Shown here piece after piece: positions 54,896-62,851 of a DNA stretch of 64,000 nt; position 1 is the stretch's first letter, and the number at the start of each line of letters is the position of its first letter. The position numbers and the translations under genes were made by a program. This DNA comes from UBA7916 sp036121365 (lineage in GTDB: Bacteria > Pseudomonadota > Gammaproteobacteria > Comchoanobacterales > Comchoanobacteraceae). The stretch is from assembly GCA_036121365.1 (NCBI GenBank), contig JAZAFR010000001.1, positions 47,013-111,012 on the forward strand, given 5' to 3'. A model generated the notes under the pieces. The model was not told where the DNA came from. It did no database searches and saw only the letters and a list, made by a program, of their open reading frames with translations.

Positions 54896-56575
54896 ATGGT
54901 AGTAAGAACACGCTTTGCCCCCTCCCCCACTGGATCTCTTCATATTGGCGGCGCCAGAACCGCTTTGTACAATTACTTATTGGCCAAAAAGATGCAGGGC
55001 CAGTTTATTTTACGCATAGAAGATACTGACAAAGAACGCAATAGCCAAGAATCCCTCAACAACCTGCTACAAGAGCTACAGTGGATGGGGTTGAACTGGG
55101 ATGAAGGGGTTGATGTCAAAACGCAACAGTCTTTTGGCCCTCATGGTCCATATCAGCAGAGTCAGCGTAATGACATTTACGCAGATTATGCAAAAAAACT
55201 CATCGATTCTGGCCAAGCATACTATTGCTTTGCGGATGAACAGACCATTACGGACCATAAAGAAGCCCACGCAGACCAACCTCAAATTCACTTCCAAAGT
55301 GCAGATAGAAACCAAAGCTTGTCTGATGCAAAAAAGCGTCTTGACCAAGGAGAAAAAGCCGTCATTCGCTACAAAAACACCCATGAGGATGAGACCTTCT
55401 CTCTCAACGATCTTGTCAGAGGGAATATTACTCTGCCTGGGAATATGATTGGGGATTTTATCTTGTTGCGCGCTGATGGCAGTCCCGTCTATAACTTCTG
55501 CTGTGCCATTGATGATAGCCTCATGGAAATCACCCACGTCTTGCGCGGAGAAGAACATCTTCCAAATACCCTAAGACAACTCATGATCATTGACGCTCTT
55601 GGATTCAAACGTCCTGAGTATGGACACCTGTCTCTTATTCTTGGAGAGGGCAATAAAAAACTGTCTAAACGTGATGGAGCCGCTAGCATCTCAGATTTCC
55701 AATCACAAGGCTATCTGCATGAAGGTCTCATCAACTATCTTGCCCTGCTTGGCTGGAGCGATCCAGATAGTAGAGAGATCCTCAGTCTGACAGAACTGGA
55801 ACAAGCATTCAGCACCGATAGACTGAACCCTGCAGCACCTCATTTTGATCAATTGAAACTTCGTTGGGTCAATCACCAACAAATCCAAGCCTACGACTCC
55901 AAAAAGCTCTATCAAGGCTGCTTGCCTTTTCTTGAGAAGGCCAACCTTATGTTGCCACAAAGTGAACAATGGCTTGAGAACACTCTGCCCTTATTTCAAT
56001 CTGATCTTCACACACTGGCCGACATATGCCCAATTTTCACACGCCTTTGTGACCATTCAGCCCTACTCACAGACGACGCTTTTGATGTCTTAAAATGGGG
56101 TCATACCCCCACGCTTCTGCGTGATTGGCTGTCTGAACTCTTTTCACAGCTCACGCCTGCTACCATCACCATTCCTGCTGATTCTGGTGATTACTTCACG
56201 CAATGCACCCTAGAAAACCCACAGCTTCCAGAAGCAGTCGATTTTCTCATTGACTCACTCTCTCAAGACCAACATCTTGATAAAATATTGCCACACACAC
56301 TGTATCAACTCATTGATCAACTTTTCCAAAGTGGCCCTTCTGAGCTTCAAACACAATTGCAATCTTTTCTGGACATCAACGTTTATCAAAGCATTACAAA
56401 AACCTTACAAAATAAACACAATGTCAACGGCAAAGAACTTTTCATGCCCTTGCGGGTTGCAATGATTGGCAATAATCAAGGTTTGGACTTGAAACTGGCC
56501 TGCCAGCTCATCCCTCTTGGAAGCCTCATCAAACGCGCTGTTTATGCTGTAATTGCCACCAAAAACCTCACCTAA
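54896..56575 (+). CDS. gltX: Glutamyl-tRNA synthetase, longer than usual
   Basis: GltX charges tRNA-Glu. The class I HIGH region is FAPSPTGSLHIGGARTALYN, the KMSKS loop is KLSKRDGA near residue 255, and RGEEHLPNTLRQ and GKELFMPLRVAMIG are family hallmarks. At 559 residues it is about 85 longer than the E. coli enzyme (471), with the extra length in the C-terminal anticodon-binding half before NGKELFMPLR. The first zinc ligand region has a single Cys (YYCFADE), so the metal site of the E. coli enzyme is not conserved. Only twelve bases separate it from hemB, suggesting co-transcription of tRNA-Glu charging with haem synthesis. Confidence 0.93.
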   Translation: MVVRTRFAPSPTGSLHIGGARTALYNYLLAKKMQGQFILRIEDTDKERNSQESLNNLLQELQWMGLNWDEGVDVKTQQSFGPHGPYQQSQRNDIYADYAKKLIDSGQAYYCFADEQTITDHKEAHADQPQIHFQSADRNQSLSDAKKRLDQGEKAVIRYKNTHEDETFSLNDLVRGNITLPGNMIGDFILLRADGSPVYNFCCAIDDSLMEITHVLRGEEHLPNTLRQLMIIDALGFKRPEYGHLSLILGEGNKKLSKRDGAASISDFQSQGYLHEGLINYLALLGWSDPDSREILSLTELEQAFSTDRLNPAAPHFDQLKLRWVNHQQIQAYDSKKLYQGCLPFLEKANLMLPQSEQWLENTLPLFQSDLHTLADICPIFTRLCDHSALLTDDAFDVLKWGHTPTLLRDWLSELFSQLTPATITIPADSGDYFTQCTLENPQLPEAVDFLIDSLSQDQHLDKILPHTLYQLIDQLFQSGPSELQTQLQSFLDINVYQSITKTLQNKHNVNGKELFMPLRVAMIGNNQGLDLKLACQLIPLGSLIKRAVYAVIATKNLT

Positions 56576-56587
56576 ATTGGGTGGATT

Positions 56588-57610
56588 ATGATTGCACGAG
56601 TATTCCCCAAAACACGCATGCGAAGACTCAGGAAGCATTCCTGGCTGCGCGAACTCACACAAGAGCATACCCTTCATGCCAAAGACCTAATTTTACCATT
56701 GTTCATTCATGAATCTCCTGTCACTGAGCCCATTTCCTCTTTGCCCGGTACGTTCCGATATGGCCTGACAGATCTACTAAAAATCTGCCAAGACGCAGCT
56801 CAACTGGGAATCCCCGCAGTGGCACTGTTTCCCGTCGTCAATGATGATAAAAAAGACCCTTCCGGTAGCGAGGCATTCAATCCAGACAACATCATTTGTC
56901 AAGCTGTCTGTGCCATTAACGCTTTGAATCTTGACCTTGGTATCATTTGTGACTGCGCGCTGGACCCTTATACCAATCACAGTCATGATGGCGTTTTACA
57001 AGCCGATGGCGATGTGGATAACGACAGCACCATTGCACTGCTAGCCAAACAGGCCATTTTATTGGCTCAGGCAGGCTGTCATGTCATTGCCCCATCAGAT
57101 ATGCAAGATGGAAGAGTTGGCTACATTCGATCAGCGCTTGACCAAAACCATTTCCATGAAGTTTCTATTTTGTCATACACCGCAAAATATGCTTCTCATC
57201 TCTACGCTCCTTTTAGAGATGCTGTGGGCGCTCACGGCATAAAAAATTCAGCTCATCCTGGTCAAAAGCTTGATAAGAAAACCTATCAGATGAATCCAGC
57301 AAACCGTCAGGAAGCACTACATATTGCCAGGTCTCACTTATCTGAAGGTGCAGACTGCTTGATGGTTAAACCTGCCACATCTTATCTGGATGTCCTTTAT
57401 CACATTCAACAAGATACCAAGGCACCAGTTTTTGCCTATCAAGTCAGCGGCGAATACCATATGCTGAAAACATTCTCTTCCCACATGCACATTGACTTTT
57501 TGGATATCTTATACGAGAACTTGATTGCCTGTAAACGCGCTGGCGCCAGCGCTATTTTGACTTATGGTGCAATCGAAATGGCTAGAGCACTCCAAACAAC
57601 CCATGGATGA
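56588..57610 (+). CDS. hemB: Delta-aminolevulinate dehydratase (porphobilinogen synthase)
   Basis: HemB condenses two 5-aminolevulinate molecules to porphobilinogen. The 340-residue protein has RMRRLRKHSWLRELT at the start, VIAPSDMQDGRVG, YTAKYASHLYAPFRDA with the first Schiff-base Lys, YQMNPANRQEAL and CLMVKPATSYLD with the second catalytic Lys. The metal-loop sequence is CDCALDPYTNHSHDG: it keeps the Asp residues of the magnesium type and lacks the third Cys of the zinc type. A GGTGGA ribosome site precedes the ATG; it follows gltX closely. Confidence 0.96.
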   Translation: MIARVFPKTRMRRLRKHSWLRELTQEHTLHAKDLILPLFIHESPVTEPISSLPGTFRYGLTDLLKICQDAAQLGIPAVALFPVVNDDKKDPSGSEAFNPDNIICQAVCAINALNLDLGIICDCALDPYTNHSHDGVLQADGDVDNDSTIALLAKQAILLAQAGCHVIAPSDMQDGRVGYIRSALDQNHFHEVSILSYTAKYASHLYAPFRDAVGAHGIKNSAHPGQKLDKKTYQMNPANRQEALHIARSHLSEGADCLMVKPATSYLDVLYHIQQDTKAPVFAYQVSGEYHMLKTFSSHMHIDFLDILYENLIACKRAGASAILTYGAIEMARALQTTHG

Positions 57611-57658
57611 CTTGCCCGCTTTCACCCTTCACTCTGATATATGAGTCCAGGCCATTTA

Positions 57659-59103
57659 TTACCCGCCACAGCCAGAGCTGTTGTTAGGTCTTTTGTAGCC
57701 GTCCTCAAATTTTCCTCTTCCAGTATTCTTACTTTCTTTATAATCTAGTTGTTCCTTTTTCAGCTTCTTTTTTATTCCCTCCTATCTTCTTTGCAAACTC
57801 TCTTAATTTCCCTCCCCAAGAAGAGCTACGAGTTTTAGAGCTACCAGTTTCACTGGATTGTTCTCCCTCAAGAAGTTATTCTACCATCTTATCATGCGCA
57901 TCATACTGATAATTTCCATCACCATTATCCGGTTCACCTTCCCCCCAGAGCTGGGTCCTCGCATCTTTATAAGAAATTCCTTCATGATCTAAGCCCATTT
58001 CTTCATCATCACTACCCGATCCATTACCACCGTAAAGCAGGTTCCTAATTTCTTGATCCGAAAAAACCTTCTCTTGTCCATTACTGATGGTCTGAGCTGA
58101 ACTCCCAAGATCCCACCAATTTTGACTTTCCTCTAAATTTCTAAGCGTCTCTTCATGCCTTTCTCTGCTATTTTTTCCACTATAGAACTTTTTATTTTTC
58201 ACTATTGCAGTCATATATTCCCTTGTCTTGTCTAGCATTGCCTTGTCACCACCAACAACTCCATTTTTATTCTTAAAATAATTTTCAAGATCTTTAAAAT
58301 CATTTCTTAATTTTTTGTTCCTGCTAAATAACATCGGGGCTCTCTTCTTCATTGCTGTAATGCATTCTAGAAGAAGTTCAGCTTGATCATCACTGGGTGG
58401 ATTCGTATCAACTCCTTGATCAGGCACCTCTACATATGCTTGTGCCACTTCTCCTGTTGCTACTACTCTACTATCTGAGCCAGTGTCTAATCCTTGATCA
58501 GGCCCCTCTGCACTGGCGACAAAACCCGGTGTCCACTTTTTTCCATTTGCTTCGCCCCATACAAGGACATTCTCAGGAAGCTGTATATTTTCTAATTTTA
58601 CCCCTGAGGGAGGACTTTGCATCCATTCTGGCCTATAAATTTCGCGTACTTCTTTTATTTGTCCTTGAATTTTATCGATATCAAGTTGATGCTTAGCAAT
58701 CTCCTCCTGTGTCATGTCTTTAAAAACTTTCTCGATATATTTTTTTTGTTTTCCAACTTTTCACTTGAGTAAAAATTGTCAGAACAGCCATTTTGCTTGT
58801 GTTTAATGTTTCATTTGGATAATCAGGATGTCTCGTCACATTGTCGATTTTAAAATTTGAGACTTCGTCATTTTTAGCTATAGATTCAAGCATTTTACTG
58901 AGTGCATACAGCCTATGTTTTGGATCTTCACTCTCTAACAATTGTTTTTGCACTTTATTTAGGTTCGTAAAAGTGCTCTTGAGTCTTAGCAATGCGGCTG
59001 CCATCCCCAATACACCTGAGTTGTTGTAGTCACTTATTTTTTCTAAAAGCTGTTTTTGTTTCTCATTGAAACTTTCCATCAACTCATCTGTTTCATCTGG
59101 CAT
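57659..59103 (-). pseudogene. Frameshifted gene of unknown function
   Basis: The first frame (59103-58720, 127 residues, start MPDETDELMESFNEK with an AGGAA ribosome site) ends just after a run of eight As (58747-58740 on the minus strand). A one-base shift there leads directly into YIEKVFKDMTQEEIAKHQ and the second frame, which runs to a TAA at 57878-57876 (its internal ATG at 58715 has no ribosome site). The same frame stays protein-like past that TAA (SSSWGGKLREFAKKIGG), and a second one-base shift near an A6 run gives KKEQLDYKESKNTGRGKFED ending at TAA 57659. The simplest reading is one ~480-codon gene with two frameshifts and one nonsense change. If not a pseudogene, it is two ORFs of 127 and 279 residues. 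No domain recognised; acidic, helical, probably soluble. Confidence 0.6.
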
Positions 59104-59456
59104 TTTTAAATTCCTATTGTCTTAACTCATATATAGACCAAAATTAAACATCTCGTCTGAATAAAATGGTATACTTCTGTATGGCCAATCACATAAGCCA
59201 ACGCATGTCTGATAAATACAGAAGAGGTGCTATTATTGCTTATCCTGACAATTAAAGTGTTGAATATCCATTAAAACACCCCCTTGCCTTCTCATTGCTT
59301 GTATTTTATCCGAATAATTGTTTTTCAATGTATTATGAAGGACACCCAATATCAAACCACTTCTATCTACCTGACTATATTTATTATTGAATACACAAAA
59401 TTGACTTCTTGATTATTGATATCGCATCAATACACTCCAGTGATGTGATACTAAGT
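59104..59456. other. Intergenic region before the cassette repeats
   Basis: AT-rich; no gene or hairpin supported. The duplicated cassette starts near 59457. Confidence 0.45.
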
Positions 59457-59487
59457 CAATAGTGGATATTTATTACTACATATTAAA

Positions 59488-59517
59488 AGAAGCCAGTTTT
59501 GAGAAAAACTGGCTTCT
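59488..59517 (-). terminator. Terminator of the 57-residue peptide gene
   Basis: A 13-base stem (AGAAGCCAGTTTT with AAAACTGGCTTCT) and a 4-base loop, followed on the minus strand by TTTTAATA. It is conserved in cassette 2. Confidence 0.8.
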
Positions 59518-59590
59518 TCTGTTTTGTTTTTGTTTTGATTATATTTGGTTGATGTTATTAACTCACTGTAGAATCACTGATTGAATTTTA

Positions 59591-59764
59591 CTAACTTGTA
59601 GAGTCATCCGAAGTGATTCCGTCAGTACTTTCAACTCCAGAATCTTCGCTGGCTACAGTAGGTGCATCTTGACCTCCATTGCAATGGTCTGCATAACTTG
59701 AAATGGGAAGTAACGCACTGCCAGCTAGAAACAAAAAAGCAGGTAATATTGTTGAATATTTCAT
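59591..59764 (-). CDS. Tiny exported acidic peptide (cassette 1)
   Basis: A 57-residue product. The first 25 residues are a clear signal peptide, with a hydrophobic core LPAFLFLAGSALLPIS ending SSYA, identical to that of the gene at 60335. The mature 32 residues (starting DHCNGGQDAPTVASEDSG) are acidic, rich in Ser, Thr and Asp, and unrelated to the mature part of the paralogue. An AAGGA ribosome site lies seven bases before the ATG, with a TTGATT-17-TATACA promoter upstream and a terminator downstream, so it looks functional. It ends in TAG TAA. Secreted to periplasm or beyond; role unknown. Confidence 0.75.
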   Translation of the reverse strand: MKYSTILPAFLFLAGSALLPISSYADHCNGGQDAPTVASEDSGVESTDGITSDDSTS

Positions 59765-59795
59765 TTTCTTATCCTTTTTTTATTGTCATACTGTT

Positions 59796-59824
59796 TGTAT
59801 AGTACACATATGCATAAAAATCAA
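59796..59824 (-). promoter_or_regulatory. Promoter of cassette 1
   Basis: On the minus strand TTGATT (59824-59819), 17 bases, TATACA (59801-59796). Same spacing as cassette 2. Confidence 0.6.
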
Positions 59825-60280
59825 CAAAAACTTATTAAATCATATACTAAAACTCAGTAGCACCGTCAAAACCATCGCTCCCCTCTAAAAAATAAATATT
59901 TAAACAATCAGTCGTATTGCACAGTAAATACAATGCGATATGCGTGAATCAGAAGACAAGAGATTGAGTCAAATCTGCGTGATTTAGCCATGTGCCCATC
60001 ATCCATCTGCAACGATTTTTTTGATCTTACTGTATCTGGTCCAGTTACCAATGTTGCCCAATGACTCAACAGTCTGCTTTACAAGCAATGATAAATTACC
60101 AGCATTCTATTTTCACCATCCCTCTATTAAACATATTTTCAGATCAATTATTTTTATTGTGTACTGGGTATGGTTTGTAATCGTATGTACAATCCTGCCC
60201 TCTTGGTCATTGGCACCACATTAAGACACTCTTACGCTGTGTTATTGAGGCAATAGTCGATCTTTAGTACCTCATATTAA

Positions 60281-60312
60281 AAGAAGCCAGTTTTAAGAAA
60301 GACTGGCTTCTT
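60281..60312 (-). terminator. Terminator of the 102-residue peptide gene
   Basis: Stem AAGAAGCCAGT with ACTGGCTTCTT (11 pairs plus inner T/A pairs), followed on the minus strand by TTAATATG; the equivalent of the hairpin at 59488. Confidence 0.72.
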
Positions 60313-60334
60313 ATATATCGTTTTTGTTTTGATG

Positions 60335-60643
60335 TTACTCAACTGCTGGTTGATCTGAATTACCACCAGTTGAATTACCACCAGTGCTACCATCGTTATC
60401 ATCGTTACCACCAATGCTACTATCATTATCATCGTTACCACCAGTGCTACTATCATTATCATCGTTACCACCAGTGCTACCATCATTATCATCGTTACCA
60501 CCAGTGCTACTATCGTCATAGTTTTTGTAGATTTCTTCGGCCTTTTGTTCATCGTCAGTATCATAACCTGCATAACTTGAAATGGGAAGTAATGCACTGC
60601 CAGCTAGAAACAAAAAAGCAGGTAATATTGTTGAATATTTCAT
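60335..60643 (-). CDS. Small exported Asp/Gly-rich repeat peptide (cassette 2)
   Basis: A 102-residue product with the same 25-residue signal peptide as the gene at 59591, then GYDTDDEQKAEEIYKNYDD and four copies of a 10-residue repeat, STGGNDDND with G or S, ending NSDQPAVE. The mature part is very acidic and probably unstructured. The Asp/Asn/Gly repeat could bind calcium or other cations; that is a guess from composition. Ribosome site, promoter and terminator are the same as in cassette 1. The 30-bp DNA repeat would allow copy-number change without loss of frame. Confidence 0.8.
   Translation of the reverse strand: MKYSTILPAFLFLAGSALLPISSYAGYDTDDEQKAEEIYKNYDDSSTGGNDDNDGSTGGNDDNDSSTGGNDDNDSSIGGNDDNDGSTGGNSTGGNSDQPAVE
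60381..60512 (-). repeat. 30-bp tandem repeat, about 4 copies
   Basis: Encodes the GGNDDND repeat of the cassette 2 peptide. Copies differ at one or two bases. Confidence 0.9.
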
Positions 60644-60674
60644 TTTCTTATCCTTTTTTTATTGTCATAATGTT

Positions 60675-60703
60675 GGTATAGTACACATATGCATAAAAAT
60701 CAA
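60675..60703 (-). promoter_or_regulatory. Promoter of cassette 2
   Basis: On the minus strand TTGATT (60703-60698), 17 bases, TATACC (60680-60675). Confidence 0.6.
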
Positions 60704-61213
60704 CAAAAACTGATTAAATCATATACTAAAACTCAGTAGCACCGTCAAAACCATCGCTCCCCTCCAAAAAATAAATATTTAAACAATCAGTCGTATTGCA
60801 CAGTAAATACAATGCGATGTGCGTGAATCAGAAGACAAGAGATTGAGTCAAATCTGCGTGATTGAGCCATGTGCCCATCATCCATCTGCAACGATTTTTT
60901 TGATCTTACTGTATCTGGTTCAGTTACCAATATTGCCCAATGACTCAACAGTCTGCTTTACAAGCAATGATAAATTATCAGCATTCTATTTTCACCATCC
61001 CCCTATTAAACATATTTTCAGATCCATTATTTTTATTGTGTACTGGGTATGGTTTGTAATCGTATGTACAATCCCGACTTCTTCATCCTGTGGTCTGCAT
61101 CGATTTAATCTTGATTGATTACTGCATTTTTAACTTCTAAAAAATTAAAAAATAGGTTAAATTCACATTCCTGTGCTATATGCCCACCATACGCATATAA
61201 AAAGGAGAACAAA

Positions 61214-61504
61214 ATGACGATATTTTACTTAACAAGCCTCATTGCATTTTCTGTTGGTAGTGCTTTTGCTGCAGCTGATTCGGGCAATGGTGACGTGGAT
61301 CCAAATACTGCAGCAGACTTTGTTTCTGGTGCTAATGACAAACCAGTTGCTACTACTGATGGCACTGATGGCAAACCAGTTGCTACTGATGACGCTGATG
61401 GCAAACCAGTTGCTACTACTGATGACGCTGATGACAAACCAGTTGCTACTGATGACGCTGATGGCAAACCAGTTGCTACTGTAGATAGTAGTGATGATAA
61501 ATAA
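61214..61504 (+). CDS. Small exported acidic repeat peptide (KPVAT repeats)
   Basis: A 96-residue product. The frame is open from 61115, but the ATG at 61214 follows an AAAGGAG ribosome site and begins a signal peptide (MTIFYLTSLIAFSVGSAFA, cleavage after AFA). The mature part is acidic and built of five KPVAT units separated by T/D/A/G runs such as TDDADG. It is not homologous in its leader to the two cassette peptides but shares their design: short, exported, acidic, tandemly repeated. It is on the opposite strand. A strong terminator follows at 61607. Confidence 0.8.
   Translation: MTIFYLTSLIAFSVGSAFAAADSGNGDVDPNTAADFVSGANDKPVATTDGTDGKPVATDDADGKPVATTDDADDKPVATDDADGKPVATVDSSDDK
61337..61491 (+). 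repeat. 30/33-bp tandem repeat, 5 copies
   Basis: Units AAACCAGTTGCTACT plus a variable GATGACGCTGATGGC-type linker, encoding KPVAT repeats; unit lengths of 30 and 33 bases keep the frame. Confidence 0.88.
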
Positions 61505-61549
61505 ACCTTAATCCTGATGCAATGGGTGATCGCATTTATTGTTAGCGAT

Positions 61550-61577
61550 GGTGACAAGCTAGAATTATCTTGTCACC
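61550..61577. other. Hairpin after the KPVAT peptide gene
   Basis: GGTGACAAG with CTTGTCACC, 9 pairs, 10-base loop, no T run. It may protect the 3' end of the transcript. Confidence 0.5.
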
Positions 61578-61606
61578 TGCTATCTGACTATAAAAAACAC
61601 TTTCAT

Positions 61607-61636
61607 AAAAAAGCAGCACTTTTATGCTGCTTTTTT
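61607..61636. terminator. Strong bidirectional terminator
   Basis: AAAAAAGCAGCA (61607-61618), 6-base loop, TGCTGCTTTTTT (61625-61636). It ends the rightward peptide gene and would also end leftward transcription from the repeat-protein gene at 61710. Confidence 0.88.
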
Positions 61637-61709
61637 CATAAAGAGTTTTTTAAATGGTGGGGGAGTTTCGTTATCAAAAACTTGTCAGTCTCAATCTTGG
61701 CTGGCGCTA

Positions 61710-62522
61710 CTAAAAGATACTCAATCGACGAGGGGTGTGTGCTGCTGACGGGGTTCTTCTTGGCTTGGTAAACATACTATAAAGCCTAGACAACATAGTC
61801 TCTTGATTTCTTTCCAGTATATCAGCAATGGTTTTTCCTACTGTACTTAACTGTTTACCAAGTTTGTAATTGTCATGTGCTAGTAGAGCTAGTCCTTCTG
61901 GAGTTGCTGTCAGCCAAAAGGCAACTGATAGTTCTTTTCTTATTCCTTCTGGAATAATATGATTCAATGTTTCTGCAGTGATCTGTGATCCAAGTGCAAA
62001 ATCATCATGTACTAGGAGCGCTCGTCCTTCTGGCCTCCCTGCCAGCCAAAAGGCAACTGATACTCCTTTTCTTTTTCCTTCTAGAATATGATTCAATGTT
62101 TCTGCAGTGATCTGTGATCCAAGTGCAAAATCATCATACGCTAGGAGCGCTGGCCCTTCTAGACTCCCTGCCAACCAATAGGCAACTGATTGTCCTTTAT
62201 TTGGTCCTTCTTCAATCATATGATTCAATGTTTCTTTACTTATCTGTGATCCAAGTGCAAAATCATTATGAGCTAGGAGATCTCGTCCTTCTGGACTCCT
62301 TGCCAGCCATAAGGCGACTGATTCTCCTTTATCTAGTCCTTCTTCAATCATATGATTCAATGTTTCTTTACTTATCTGTTTGTCATCTGTTAGGGTATAC
62401 TGCCCTATATCAGTCGGTTCCAGCAATGTGGCAGCTAATTCTATTTTACTCAACCCTTCTTTACCAATGAAATCATCCTCTATCTCTACATAATTAGGGA
62501 CATATTGTTCTTCAGGCCCCAC
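61710..62522 (-). CDS. Repeat protein, probably 5'-truncated copy of its neighbour
   Basis: About 270 residues, mostly four units of a 40-44-residue repeat (ETLNH, KG.SVA.WLA, PEG..LLAH..FALG.QI), homologous to the gene at 62852. The only start in this frame is a GTG at 62522 with a badly spaced ribosome site. Upstream the same frame stays open for 56 more codons to about 62690 and still resembles the repeat (VIGTLWLLCSPLGQSVLAQ), but it has no start codon before a TGA. This suggests loss of the 5' end. About 60 bases of the 3' flank match the 3' flank of the neighbour, so the pair arose by tandem duplication. Unknown function. Confidence 0.6.
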   Translation of the reverse strand: MGPEEQYVPNYVEIEDDFIGKEGLSKIELAATLLEPTDIGQYTLTDDKQISKETLNHMIEEGLDKGESVALWLARSPEGRDLLAHNDFALGSQISKETLNHMIEEGPNKGQSVAYWLAGSLEGPALLAYDDFALGSQITAETLNHILEGKRKGVSVAFWLAGRPEGRALLVHDDFALGSQITAETLNHIIPEGIRKELSVAFWLTATPEGLALLAHDNYKLGKQLSTVGKTIADILERNQETMLSRLYSMFTKPRRTPSAAHTPRRLSIF

Positions 62523-62851
62523 CTCCCCTATAGGTATTTTTACATTTTTCCGCGGGTCAGATGTAGAAAATTTCTGTGCGACTTGTGTGGAATTCTTCTG
62601 TGCTAGGACAGACTGTCCTAGAGGACTGCATAACAGCCAAAGTGTACCAATAACCTTTTCATAATAATCATATCCTAATCAATATTTTAACTAGTCACTT
62701 TAATATTTCTATTGATATCCTGTCAAGCATTAATAATATTTATGAATGGCCATTTACTTCTTTTTTCATAAAGAGTTTTTTAAATGTTGATGGATTTTCG
62801 TTATCAAAAACTTGTCAGTCTTAATACTGTCTGGCACGATAGCGAGATACT
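62523..62851. other. Degraded 5' part of the repeat gene and duplicated 3' flank
   Basis: 62523-62690 holds an in-frame but startless extension of the repeat frame. 62770-62830 (CATAAAGAGTTTTTTAAAT and onward) matches 61638-61697, the 3' flank of the other copy, and marks the duplication edge. Confidence 0.6.

Larger units (their letters stand above)
59457..60195 (-). repeat. Cassette copy 1 of a tandem duplication
   Basis: Paired with 60251-61074. The left edge (terminator hairpin block) and about 510 bases on the right (59687-60195: signal-peptide codons, ribosome site, promoter and upstream DNA) are almost identical between copies at a constant offset of 879 bases; the part encoding the mature peptide (59591-59689) is unrelated. 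Confidence 0.88.
60251..61074 (-). repeat. Cassette copy 2 of a tandem duplication
   Basis: Partner of 59457-60195. The 60566-61074 block matches 59687-60195 at about one difference in 30-40 bases by eye. Beyond 61074 the copies diverge. Confidence 0.88.

Noticed and set aside
60381..60512. CRISPR array
   Set aside because: The 30-bp units are contiguous tandem repeats inside a coding frame, with no spacers; the same applies to 61337-61491 and 18095-18425.
60021..61118. Similar rightward open frames in both cassette copies (60021-60224 and 60819-61118)
   Set aside because: They lie in the promoter/upstream block of the leftward genes and are similar only because the block is duplicated; differences between copies are mostly amino-acid changing, and no ribosome site is seen.
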